Assembly: GCA_900752215.1 (NCBI GenBank)
Contig: CAADUO010000064.1
Location: forward strand, 1 to 41,605
Direction of reading: 5' to 3'
From: an uncultured Collinsella sp.
GTDB lineage: Bacteria; Actinomycetota; Coriobacteriia; Coriobacteriales; Coriobacteriaceae
Length of the DNA: 41,605 bases
Shown here: positions 24,289-31,334 of the stretch, one piece after another
How the letters are laid out: each line of letters starts with the position of its first letter
Numbering within the stretch: position 1 is the stretch's first letter
Program-made: the position numbers and the translations under genes
The notes under the pieces: generated by a model
Databases searched by the model: none
What the model was told of the DNA's origin: nothing
Seen by the model: only the letters and a program-made list of their open reading frames with translations

Positions 24289-25132
24289 GTGCGAGAGCAA
24301 TGTTGACGAGCTGATTGTCCCCGGACTCGTGGGAATTCCTGGAACGGTTTCGTCAAGGCTTGCAGAATATCGGGACTGGCGCGGTGATGTCCAAGCAGAT
24401 GTTTCTGATTTAGAGACATGCGCTTCGAATCTTGAGATTCAAGGCCTGGCCATAACGGCGATTGACTTTGTTAGCCCCTGCGCCCGTTACTCGGAGGTCT
24501 TCTTTGAGCTCGGTGACGATGCGATTCACGCTCGTTTGATCGAGCCTGTCGGTCGTGCCCGAGTATCTGAGCGCGTGCCGTTGTGCCTGATGTTCCACGA
24601 CATCGATCGGCCTGTGCGCGGCTGGCATCACATGACGAGATTTGCCGCCATGGGGTATGCCGTTCTTGCGCTGGATGACGATGTTGCTGGTGCGGACGAC
24701 CTGCGGCGGGGGATTGCTTCGCCCGCTTTTGTCGAGCGCGTCCGTTGGGGTTGCGCGCTGGCGAAGGTCGCGCGCAATCTTGATGGCATGGACCCCGACC
24801 GCATCTTTGCATGGGGCGAGGGTCTTGGCGGCGGAGTCGCGCTGGCGGTTTCTGCTCTGGACGAGCGGGGCCTCGCCTGCACGGCGGTTGCCAATCCGCT
24901 TCCTGGCGGCCTCGAGGCGCTGTCGTCTCGGGTGCGCGGATCGGTGCTCATGGGCACATCGCTTATGGATACCGTGAGCGATCCCAAGGATCAGTTTGCC
25001 GTATTCAACGGTCTTGAGTGTGACCGGAGGCATATCATCTATGCAAAATACGCTCACGAGCGCATCAATGCGTTCGAAAATGAAGTCGTCGACTTTTTTA
25101 ACCAAACGTTCTACTCGTGTTCTTTGGCCTAG
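24281..25132 (+). CDS. Inactive-looking paralogue of the CE7 esterase
   Basis: 283-residue protein that aligns without gaps to the preceding esterase around the active site: RIFAWGEGLGGGVAL against RVFVNGASQGGGLGI. The nucleophile position is Gly181 instead of Ser, and the RGQGG-type motif has become DDDVAGADDL. Yet the Asp segment (MDTVSDPKDQFAVFNGLECD) and the His-Glu pair (YAHERI) are conserved. It is thus unlikely to be a serine esterase by the usual mechanism. The frame is intact with normal codon use, so it is not an obvious pseudogene. Overlap with the upstream gene suggests the two proteins are made together, perhaps as hetero-oligomer partners, since CE7 enzymes are oligomeric. It could also act as a binding or regulatory protein. 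Confidence 0.75.
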   Translation: MSKCESNVDELIVPGLVGIPGTVSSRLAEYRDWRGDVQADVSDLETCASNLEIQGLAITAIDFVSPCARYSEVFFELGDDAIHARLIEPVGRARVSERVPLCLMFHDIDRPVRGWHHMTRFAAMGYAVLALDDDVAGADDLRRGIASPAFVERVRWGCALAKVARNLDGMDPDRIFAWGEGLGGGVALAVSALDERGLACTAVANPLPGGLEALSSRVRGSVLMGTSLMDTVSDPKDQFAVFNGLECDRRHIIYAKYAHERINAFENEVVDFFNQTFYSCSLA

Positions 25133-25200
25133 ACGGCCTGGACACTGCCAACAAGAGTGGGTGGCATAGGGCCGCCCGCCAGACAGCTAAGGAGATTCTT

Positions 25201-26121
25201 GTGGCAACTCAGAAATTCACCGGCGTTATCCCTCCCGTCGTTGTTCCCGATACCGAAGATCACCAGCTCGACGTTGCCTCCTTTGAGCGCAGCATCAACC
25301 GCATGATCGATGCCGGCGTCGATGGCCTGTTCTTCTTGGGATCCTCGGGCGAGGTCGTCTTCTCCACCGACGAGCGCCGTCGCCAGATTATCGCCGAGGC
25401 CGTTCGTATCGTCGACCACCGCGTTCCCGTTCTGGTCGGCATCATCGATACCGAGACCGAGCGCATGATCGAGCACGGCAAGGTCGCCCAGGAGCTGGGC
25501 GCCGATGCCCTCGTCGCCACCTGCCCGTTCTATGCCCTGCAGGGCATGACCGAGGTCGAGGAGCACTTCCGCATCCTGCACGAGGAGCTCGACCTGCCCA
25601 TCTTTGCCTATGACATTCCCGTCTGCGTTCACACCAAGCTCCCCTGGAAGCTCCTTGCCAAGCTCGGCGCCGAGGGCGTTCTGGCCGGCGTCAAGGATTC
25701 CTCGGGTGATGACATCTCGTTCCGCTACCTCGTTCAGGAGAACGAGAAGAACGGCCATCCGATGAGCATTCTCACCGGCCACGAGGTTGTTGTCGACGGC
25801 GCCTACCTCGGTGGCGCCGACGGTTCCGTCCCGGGTCTCGCCAACGTTGAGCCCGAGGGCTACGTGCGTCAGTGGAAGGCCGCTCAGGCTGGTGACTGGG
25901 CTACCGTCAAGGCCGAGCAGGATCGCCTCAATGAGATTTCGCACATCTGGGATGTCACCTCGGGCGTCCAGGGCTATGCCGGTGGCGTCGGCGCCTTCAA
26001 GACCGCTATGAACCTCATGGGCATCTTCGACAGCCCGACCATGCCGCGCCCGGTGAAGGCCATGACCGGCGAGAACGTCGAGGCGATTCGCAAGGTCCTC
26101 CAGGACAACGGTCTCCTTTAA
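25201..26121 (+). CDS. nanA: N-acetylneuraminate lyase (DapA/NanA family)
   Basis: Class I aldolase of 306 residues expected to split Neu5Ac into pyruvate and N-acetylmannosamine through a Schiff base. The carboxylate-binding motif is GSSGE (about 47-51), the catalytic Tyr137 is in YDIP, the Schiff-base Lys165 is in GVKDSSGD, and a Glu (residue 195, in TGHEVV) lies where NanA has the Glu that contacts the glycerol side chain. Tyr137 and Lys165 have the same numbers as in E. coli NanA. The start is GTG 25201, with AAGGAG 6 nt upstream; the longer frame begins inside the previous gene. Without NanE and the ROK kinase next door, dihydrodipicolinate synthase or another family member could not be excluded. 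Confidence 0.87.
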   Translation: MATQKFTGVIPPVVVPDTEDHQLDVASFERSINRMIDAGVDGLFFLGSSGEVVFSTDERRRQIIAEAVRIVDHRVPVLVGIIDTETERMIEHGKVAQELGADALVATCPFYALQGMTEVEEHFRILHEELDLPIFAYDIPVCVHTKLPWKLLAKLGAEGVLAGVKDSSGDDISFRYLVQENEKNGHPMSILTGHEVVVDGAYLGGADGSVPGLANVEPEGYVRQWKAAQAGDWATVKAEQDRLNEISHIWDVTSGVQGYAGGVGAFKTAMNLMGIFDSPTMPRPVKAMTGENVEAIRKVLQDNGLL

Positions 26122-26142
26122 AGCTTTCCCAGGCACCCGACC

Positions 26143-26202
26143 TCGCCGTTCAACCGTGCGGCCATGACCCATTAGGTCAATGGCCACACGGTTTCTCGGC
26201 GA
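26143..26202 (+). terminator. Long intercistronic hairpin between nanA and the kinase gene
   Basis: An inner stem of 16 bp (26153-26169 with 26175-26192, one bulged A, one C-A mismatch, CATTA loop) is extended by an outer 6-bp stem (26143-26148 with 26197-26202). There is no T-tract directly after it, though a T-run occurs 70 nt later before the next ribosome binding site. It fills most of the 173-nt gap. Confidence 0.6.
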
Positions 26203-26294
26203 TCTCGGGCATCTGGAAAACCTTTACCGCGCTGTGACGGCTAGCCTGACGGCGCATTTCCTGTAGTTGTTTTTTATCTCCTAAGGAGAGCGAC

Positions 26295-27260
26295 ATGGAG
26301 AACAAGTACGTCTGCTCTGTCGATATCGGCGGAACTAAGATCGCGACTGCCATCATGGAGTACCCGGCTGACGGCAGCGTGCCTCATCCCGTTTTTGAGG
26401 CCGAGGTTCCCACTGAGGCCCAAGAGGGCGGCGAGGCCGTCTTCCAGCGTATCGAGGCGTCCATCAAGGCTGCTCTCGAGGCGAATCCCGATGTCGAGGT
26501 CCTTGGCGTCGGCATCGGTGCCGCCGGCGTCGTCGATCCCAAGACGGGCGCCATCGCGTATGCCAACGAGATCATGCCCGGCTGGTCCGGCGTTCAGTTG
26601 GGGCCGCGCCTGCGCGAGGACCTCGGTCTTCCCGTTGCCGTCGTAGGCGACGTGCAGGCTCATGCTCTGGGTGAGGCCCACTGGGGCGTCGGCAAGGGCA
26701 AGTTCTCCGTTTTGTGTCTTGGCATCGGTACGGGCATCGGCGGCGCATATGTCGAGAACGGCCGCGTGATGCAGGGCTTCCATGGTGCTGCCGGCCATAT
26801 GGGCCACATCGAGTGCTCGGCTGCCGCCGACATTCCCTGCGCCTGCGGGCGTTCCGGCCATCTGGAGTCGGTAGCTTCGGGCACTTCCATTGGTCGTATG
26901 TACGATGAGCGCTTTGGTCGCGTCGACCCCAGCCGTCCTTCGGTCGGTCGCGATGTGAACGACCTGTGCCGTGCGGGCGACGCAAAGGCGACCGAGGTCA
27001 TCCATGACGCCGGCTTTGCGCTGGGGGCCAGCTTGGGCTCGCTCGCTAACATCCTGGACCCTGAGGTCATCGTGCTTTCGGGCGGCGTGATTCACCAAGG
27101 TCCCGATTGGCGTTCGCAGACGTGGAAGGATTCGGTGCACGAGGGCTATGCCAGCCAGGCGCTCGATCCGCTTCAGAACACGCCGATCCTCATCGGTTCT
27201 CTGGAGGGCGATGCTCCGCTCATCGGTGCCGCTGAGCATCTTCTTGCCTCGTTGAAGTAA
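26295..27260 (+). CDS. nanK: ROK-family sugar kinase, probable N-acetylmannosamine kinase
   Basis: Cytoplasmic sugar kinase of 321 residues. The phosphate-binding motif DIGGTKIATAIM is at the N-terminus, the catalytic Asp is expected in VVGDVQAHALGEA, and the second ATP motif is GIGTGIGGAYV. The ROK zinc site is HMGHIE followed by CACGRSGHLE; the third position of the usual CxCGxxGCxE is His rather than Cys. There is no N-terminal DNA-binding domain, so it is a kinase and not a repressor. Placed between nanA and nanE it should convert ManNAc to ManNAc-6-phosphate; glucokinase-like activity cannot be ruled out. ATG 26295 has an AAGGAG site. A perfect hairpin follows the stop. Confidence 0.85.
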   Translation: MENKYVCSVDIGGTKIATAIMEYPADGSVPHPVFEAEVPTEAQEGGEAVFQRIEASIKAALEANPDVEVLGVGIGAAGVVDPKTGAIAYANEIMPGWSGVQLGPRLREDLGLPVAVVGDVQAHALGEAHWGVGKGKFSVLCLGIGTGIGGAYVENGRVMQGFHGAAGHMGHIECSAAADIPCACGRSGHLESVASGTSIGRMYDERFGRVDPSRPSVGRDVNDLCRAGDAKATEVIHDAGFALGASLGSLANILDPEVIVLSGGVIHQGPDWRSQTWKDSVHEGYASQALDPLQNTPILIGSLEGDAPLIGAAEHLLASLK

Positions 27261-27276
27261 ACGTATCTGCTGTAGG

Positions 27277-27307
27277 AGCCTCCCGAGACAACAGGCCTCG
27301 GGAGGCT
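27277..27307 (+). terminator. Intercistronic hairpin between kinase and nanE
   Basis: AGCCTCCCGAG (27277-27287) pairs perfectly with CTCGGGAGGCT (27297-27307), with a 9-nt loop. It is followed by GTTCTAAG, not a T-tract, and the nanE ribosome binding site lies 10 nt further. Confidence 0.65.
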
Positions 27308-27330
27308 GTTCTAAGAAAGGTTGCAGCCTT

Positions 27331-28017
27331 ATGACCGTCGATCCTTTGATTCAATCCCTGAAGGGCAAGCTCGTCGTGAGCGTTCAGGCGTATATGGGCG
27401 AGCCGCTTCGTACGCCCGAGACCATGGCGCAAATGTCTCGCGCTTGCGAGCTCGGCGGCGCCGCCGCCATTCGCTGCCAGGGCCTTGCCGACATTGCCGC
27501 CATTAAGGGTCGCTGTGAGGTTCCCGTCATCGGCCTGTGGAAGGATGGGCACGAGGGCGTTTACATCACGCCGACGCTGCGTCACGCTCGCGCCTGCGTT
27601 GCTGCCGGTGCCGATATCGTGGCGATCGACGCCACCGATCGTCCGCGCCCCGATGGCAAGACGGTCGAGGATACCTTCCGCCCGCTGCACGAGGAGGGTG
27701 TGCTCCTGATGGCGGATTGTGCCACCATCGAGGATATTCGCCGTGCTGTTGATATGGGCTTTGACCTGGTATCCACCACGCTTTCTCACGGCGTCGCCGC
27801 CATCGACTGCACCATGGACGATGGCCCCGACCTTCCGCTCCTGCGTCAGGCGACTGAGGAATTCCCCGGCCTTCCTATCATTTGCGAGGGTCGCGTGCAT
27901 ACGCCCGAGGAGGCTCGCGCCGCGATCGATGCTGGCGCCTGGGCCGTTGTCGTCGGCACCGCCATCACGCACCCCACGAGTATTACGAGTTGGTTCAAGG
28001 CTGCACTTGAGGCGTAA
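27331..28017 (+). CDS. nanE: N-acylglucosamine-6-phosphate 2-epimerase
   Basis: TIM-barrel epimerase (228 residues) that converts ManNAc-6-P to GlcNAc-6-P, feeding amino-sugar catabolism. Diagnostic blocks include VSVQAYMGEPL with AAAIRCQG near the N-terminus, GLWKDGHEGVYITPT with the catalytic Lys71, MADCATIEDIRRAVDMGFD, ICEGRVHTPEEA with the catalytic Glu186, and the phosphate-binding end VVVGTAITHP. This is the most specific marker that the island degrades sialic acid. ATG 27331 has AAAGG about 10 nt upstream. It is the last gene of the island; a terminator lies 50-90 nt after its stop. nagA and nagB, needed to finish the pathway, must lie elsewhere. Confidence 0.95.
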   Translation: MTVDPLIQSLKGKLVVSVQAYMGEPLRTPETMAQMSRACELGGAAAIRCQGLADIAAIKGRCEVPVIGLWKDGHEGVYITPTLRHARACVAAGADIVAIDATDRPRPDGKTVEDTFRPLHEEGVLLMADCATIEDIRRAVDMGFDLVSTTLSHGVAAIDCTMDDGPDLPLLRQATEEFPGLPIICEGRVHTPEEARAAIDAGAWAVVVGTAITHPTSITSWFKAALEA

Positions 28018-28044
28018 GACAGGCCTCGTATCCGCTCGGGGCGG

Positions 28045-28105
28045 TATACTCAATATAGGCAATTGACCGCGCGGGATCCGGGTTGCTGGGTCCCGCGCTT
28101 GTTTT
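28045..28105 (+). terminator. Terminator before rapZ, preceded by a -10-like TATACT
   Basis: The stem GCGCGGGATCC (28069-28079) with GGGTCCCGCGC (28088-28098) is 11 bp with one wobble pair, has an 8-nt loop and runs into TTGTTTT. It ends the sialic acid operon. A TATACT hexamer at 28045-28050 lies upstream of the hairpin, so if it is the rapZ promoter the terminator would sit in the rapZ leader and act as an attenuator. Confidence 0.75.
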
Positions 28106-28118
28106 CGGGAGGCAGCAC

Positions 28119-29039
28119 ATGCAAAAGGGAGATGCCATGGATGCGGCGGAGCGCTCGGAGCGCATCCCCGATATCGTCATCATCACCGGAATGTCCGGAT
28201 CGGGCCGCACGCAGGCCATGCACGTGTTCGAGGACATGGGCTATTTTTGCATCGATAACCTGCCTCCGCGTCTCATCGCCCAGCTTGCCGAGCTCGTCGG
28301 CATCAATACGGGCGTGGGCAGGCATCTCGCCGTCACCTGCGATTTGCGTAGCCAGGGACTGTTTGACGAGTTGCTCGATGCGGTCGCCGCGCTCGAAGAG
28401 CGCGAGATGAGCTGCGACATCGTGTTCCTGGAGGCTTCTGACGAGGTGCTGATTCGTCGCTACAGCGAAAATCGCCGCCGTCATCCCATTGCCAAGCCGG
28501 GGGAGACTACGGCCGATGCCATTCAGCGCGAGCGCCTTCAGCTTCAGGGCGTGCGCGACCGAGCCGATATGATTATCGACACGAGCCGTCTGCGCACCTC
28601 TGCGCTGCGCAACAAGCTACGTATGGCATTTTCCGAGCTGTCCGACCAGCAGCTCATGGACGTTCACGTGTTCTCGTTTGGCTTTAAGCACGGTATGCCC
28701 GTCGAGGCGGACATTATGATCGACGTTCGCTTCCTGCCCAATCCGTTCTACGATCCCGAGATGCGCACCATGACCGGTCTCGATAAGAAGGTCTCCGACT
28801 TTGTTCTGGACCATCCCAAGACCCAGGAGTTCTGGAAAGCTTGGACGCAGCTGCTCGATACGGTCATGCCCGGCTATATCGCGGAGGGCAAGCCACAGCT
28901 TTCTATTGCCATCGGCTGCACGGGCGGTCAACACCGCAGCGTTGCCATCGCCGAGGCCACGGCACGTTATTTGGAAGGCGCCCAATATCACGTGAGCATT
29001 TCCCACCGCGACCTGTCGCGCGCCAACACGAAGGCATAG
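28119..29039 (+). CDS. rapZ: RapZ-family nucleotide-binding protein
   Basis: P-loop protein of 306 residues. In E. coli RapZ is an adaptor that senses glucosamine-6-phosphate and steers decay of the GlmZ small RNA; in Gram-positives (YvcJ) its role is unclear. Walker A is GMSGSGRT near the N-terminus, with DTSRLR in the middle; the C-terminal domain has the conserved FGFKHGMP, DVRFLPNPFY and GCTGGQHRSV blocks. ATG 28119 is chosen with GGGAGG 6 nt upstream; ATG 28137, preceded by AGGGAG, is an equally plausible start six codons in. whiA begins 6 nt after the stop. The usual middle gene yvcK/cofD is missing between them. Proximity to an amino-sugar pathway is notable but may be accidental. Confidence 0.93.
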   Translation: MQKGDAMDAAERSERIPDIVIITGMSGSGRTQAMHVFEDMGYFCIDNLPPRLIAQLAELVGINTGVGRHLAVTCDLRSQGLFDELLDAVAALEEREMSCDIVFLEASDEVLIRRYSENRRRHPIAKPGETTADAIQRERLQLQGVRDRADMIIDTSRLRTSALRNKLRMAFSELSDQQLMDVHVFSFGFKHGMPVEADIMIDVRFLPNPFYDPEMRTMTGLDKKVSDFVLDHPKTQEFWKAWTQLLDTVMPGYIAEGKPQLSIAIGCTGGQHRSVAIAEATARYLEGAQYHVSISHRDLSRANTKA

Positions 29040-29045
29040 GCCTGC

Positions 29046-29975
29046 ATGTCGTTTACCGCTGAGGTGCGCGACGAGCTTGCGCGCTGCGAACCCGAATGTG
29101 AATACTGCGACTTGTCGACGCTTGCCGCCCTCACGCGCGTGAGCGGTACGCTCTCGCTTACCGGCTCTGGGCGGTATCGTTTGACGGTTGCGACTGAGAC
29201 GGGAGCCGTCGCGCGCACGATGATCACGCTGACGCATCGTATCCTTAAGCTCAAAACGGAGTTCACCGTCCGTAAATCTGTATTGCATAAGGTTCGAAAC
29301 TATCTCATCACCTTGCCTGATCAGCCAGACCTGGATAAGGCCTTGGTTCTGCTGGGTATCCTCGACCGTAGGGGAGGACTTGTCGCCGGCGTACCCCGAC
29401 ATATCGTTGCCCGTCCTTGCTGTAGACTTGCCTATATCCGCGGCGCGCTCATCGCGGGCGGCTTCGTGGCTGATCCACGCGGCGATTTTCATTTGGAGAT
29501 CGCTGTGCAGGGCGAGCAATATGCCAAGGGGCTTTGCGATCTGTTGGAGCAGATTGGGGTCCATGCTCGTGTTAATGCACGGCGGGGGTCATATGCCGTG
29601 TACATTAAGAGCGCCGAGGAAATCGAGCATCTATTAAAGCTGATTGGCGCCAAGCGCAGCGTTGCCGAGATTGAGGAGGCGCGCGCGGTCAAGTTGGTTA
29701 AGAACGATGTGAACCGTCGCGTGAACGCCGAGCTCGCCAACCAGACCAGAAGCGCCGGTGCCGCCCAACATCAGCTTGCGCTTATCGATGAGCTCGAGCA
29801 GCGTGGCCTTCGCGATGCGCTTCCGGATGCCTTGGCGGTCTTTTGCGACCTGCGCGAGCGCTACCCCGATCTGTCACTGCGTGATTTGGGGGAGATGGCT
29901 GACCCTCCCTTGTCGAAGTCAGCCCTCTACCATCGAGTTTTGAGGCTTGAAAAGCTCATTGAAGCAAACAAGTAG
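29046..29975 (+). CDS. whiA: WhiA, DNA-binding regulator of cell division and sporulation type
   Basis: Conserved Gram-positive/actinobacterial DNA-binding protein of 309 residues. It controls sporulation septation in Streptomyces and affects division and chromosome segregation in Bacillus. The N-terminal half is a degenerate LAGLIDADG homing-endonuclease fold (RLAYIRGALIAGGFVADPRG), and the C-terminal part is the helix-turn-helix domain, seen as LSLRDLGEMADPPLSKSALY. The family block VKNDVNRRVNAELAN links the two. ATG 29046 lies 6 nt after the rapZ stop and uses CATAGG as a weak site. This organism is not expected to sporulate, so a division role is more likely. A 193-nt AT-rich promoter region follows before gap. 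Confidence 0.95.
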   Translation: MSFTAEVRDELARCEPECEYCDLSTLAALTRVSGTLSLTGSGRYRLTVATETGAVARTMITLTHRILKLKTEFTVRKSVLHKVRNYLITLPDQPDLDKALVLLGILDRRGGLVAGVPRHIVARPCCRLAYIRGALIAGGFVADPRGDFHLEIAVQGEQYAKGLCDLLEQIGVHARVNARRGSYAVYIKSAEEIEHLLKLIGAKRSVAEIEEARAVKLVKNDVNRRVNAELANQTRSAGAAQHQLALIDELEQRGLRDALPDALAVFCDLRERYPDLSLRDLGEMADPPLSKSALYHRVLRLEKLIEANK

Positions 29976-30020
29976 TTTAAAGTATCGACTTATATACGGA
30001 TTTAGCTGCTACTTTATTCT

Positions 30021-30034
30021 TTAAAACGTTTTAA
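30021..30034. promoter_or_regulatory. Palindromic operator candidate upstream of gap
   Basis: TTAAAACGTTTTAA is a perfect 14-bp palindrome with the central CG typical of LacI/GalR-family (including CcpA-type) operators. Its AAAACGTTT core is also found at 17385-17393 before the sialic acid operon. It lies about 135 nt upstream of the gap start. Confidence 0.45.
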
Positions 30035-30090
30035 CGTAAATTTGATTTTCAATTTCGAGCATTCTCGTGAATTTCAAGTCAAAAAAAAGG

Positions 30091-30096
30091 TATATT
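30091..30096 (+). promoter_or_regulatory. Candidate -10 box of gap
   Basis: TATATT follows an A-rich stretch about 73 nt before the gap start. A clear -35 box is not visible. The region 29976-30168 holds no gene. Confidence 0.4.
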
Positions 30097-30168
30097 AGGC
30101 GAGTGGTTAGTTTGTGGGCCTCAACGGCAGGCGCTGTAGCTTGCGGGGGCCTTACGAAAGGAGACACA

Positions 30169-31194
30169 ATGGCAGTAAAGGTTGCTATTAACGGCTTCGG
30201 TCGCATCGGTCGTCTGGCCTTCCGTCAGATGTTCGGTCATGAGGGCTCCGAGATCGTCGCTATCAACGACCTCACCTCTCCCGATATGCTCGCTTACCTG
30301 CTGAAGTACGACTCCACGCAGGGCAACTACGCTCGCGATCACGAGGTCGTTGCTGGCGAGGATTCCATCACCGTTGACGGCAAGGAGATCAAGATCTACA
30401 AGGAGGCCGACGCCAACAACCTGCCTTGGGGCGACCTCGACGTCGACGTCGTTCTCGAGTGCACCGGCTTCTACACCAGCAAGGCTAAGGCTCAGGCCCA
30501 CATCAACGCTGGCGCCAAGAAGGTCGTCATCTCCGCTCCGGCTGGCAGCGATCTGCCCACCATCGTGTACAACGTCAACCACGAGACGCTGACCGCTGAG
30601 GACAACATCATCTCCGCTGCTTCCTGCACCACCAACTGCCTCGCCCCGATGGCCAAGGGTCTGAACGACTTCGCTCCCATCGTGTCCGGCATCATGACCA
30701 CCATTCACGCCTGGACTGGCGACCAGATGCCGCTCGACGGCCCGCAGCGCAAGGGCAACAAGCGTCGTAGCCGCGCCTGCGCCGTCAACATCGTCCCCAA
30801 CACCACCGGTGCTGCCAAGGCTATCGGCCTGGTTCTCCCCGAGCTCAACGGTAAGCTCATCGGTGCCGCCCAGCGCGTCCCGACGCCGACCGGCTCCATC
30901 ACCAACCTCTACGCTGTCGTTGACAAGAAGGTCACCGTCGACGAGGTCAACGCTGCTATGAAGGCCTACGCTGCCACCATCTCCGAGACCTTCGGTTACA
31001 ACGAGGACGACATCGTCTCCACCGACATCATCGGCGAGACCCACGGCTCCATCTTCGACGCCACTCAGACCATGTGCTCTGACCTCGGCAACGGCCAGAC
31101 CCTCGTTCAGGTCACCTCTTGGTACGACAACGAGAACTCCTACACCTCTCAGATGGTCCGCACCATCAAGTACTTCGAGAAGTTCGTTGCTTAA
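30169..31194 (+). CDS. gap: Glyceraldehyde-3-phosphate dehydrogenase, type I
   Basis: Glycolytic NAD-dependent dehydrogenase of 341 residues converting glyceraldehyde-3-P to 1,3-bisphosphoglycerate. The N-terminal NGFGRIGRLAFRQ is the nucleotide-binding motif, and INDL supplies the Asp of NAD specificity. The active site is SAASCTTNCLAP with catalytic Cys153; its His partner is expected in TTIHAWTGDQ, and WYDNENSY is the C-terminal block. ATG 30169 has GAAAGGAG 5 nt upstream; the 34-codon longer frame is rejected. Codon choice is extremely biased, as for a highly expressed gene. A terminator lies between gap and pgk, so gap mRNA may exceed the rest of the glycolytic block. Confidence 0.98.
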   Translation: MAVKVAINGFGRIGRLAFRQMFGHEGSEIVAINDLTSPDMLAYLLKYDSTQGNYARDHEVVAGEDSITVDGKEIKIYKEADANNLPWGDLDVDVVLECTGFYTSKAKAQAHINAGAKKVVISAPAGSDLPTIVYNVNHETLTAEDNIISAASCTTNCLAPMAKGLNDFAPIVSGIMTTIHAWTGDQMPLDGPQRKGNKRRSRACAVNIVPNTTGAAKAIGLVLPELNGKLIGAAQRVPTPTGSITNLYAVVDKKVTVDEVNAAMKAYAATISETFGYNEDDIVSTDIIGETHGSIFDATQTMCSDLGNGQTLVQVTSWYDNENSYTSQMVRTIKYFEKFVA

Positions 31195-31231
31195 TTTAGC
31201 TTTTAGCGAATAGCTCGTTGAGCGTCTAAAG

Positions 31232-31278
31232 AAGGGCGCGGCCTTATAGGGCTTACACCCTAGGGTCGCGCCCTTTTT
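31232..31278 (+). terminator. Terminator between gap and pgk
   Basis: GGGCGCG (31234-31240) pairs with CGCGCCC (31267-31273), and an inner TAGGG/CCCTA hairpin fills the loop; T5 follows at 31274-31278. It should make part of the transcripts monocistronic for gap. Confidence 0.85.
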
Positions 31279-31334
31279 ATAAGAAATCGTCTGCCGTAAT
31301 GGGAGGCAGACACGTACGAAAGGTAGAAGCAAAC

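Noticed and set aside
24281..25132. Esterase paralogue as a pseudogene
   Set aside because: The frame is full length, codon use matches its neighbours and several active-site regions are conserved, so decay is not evident.
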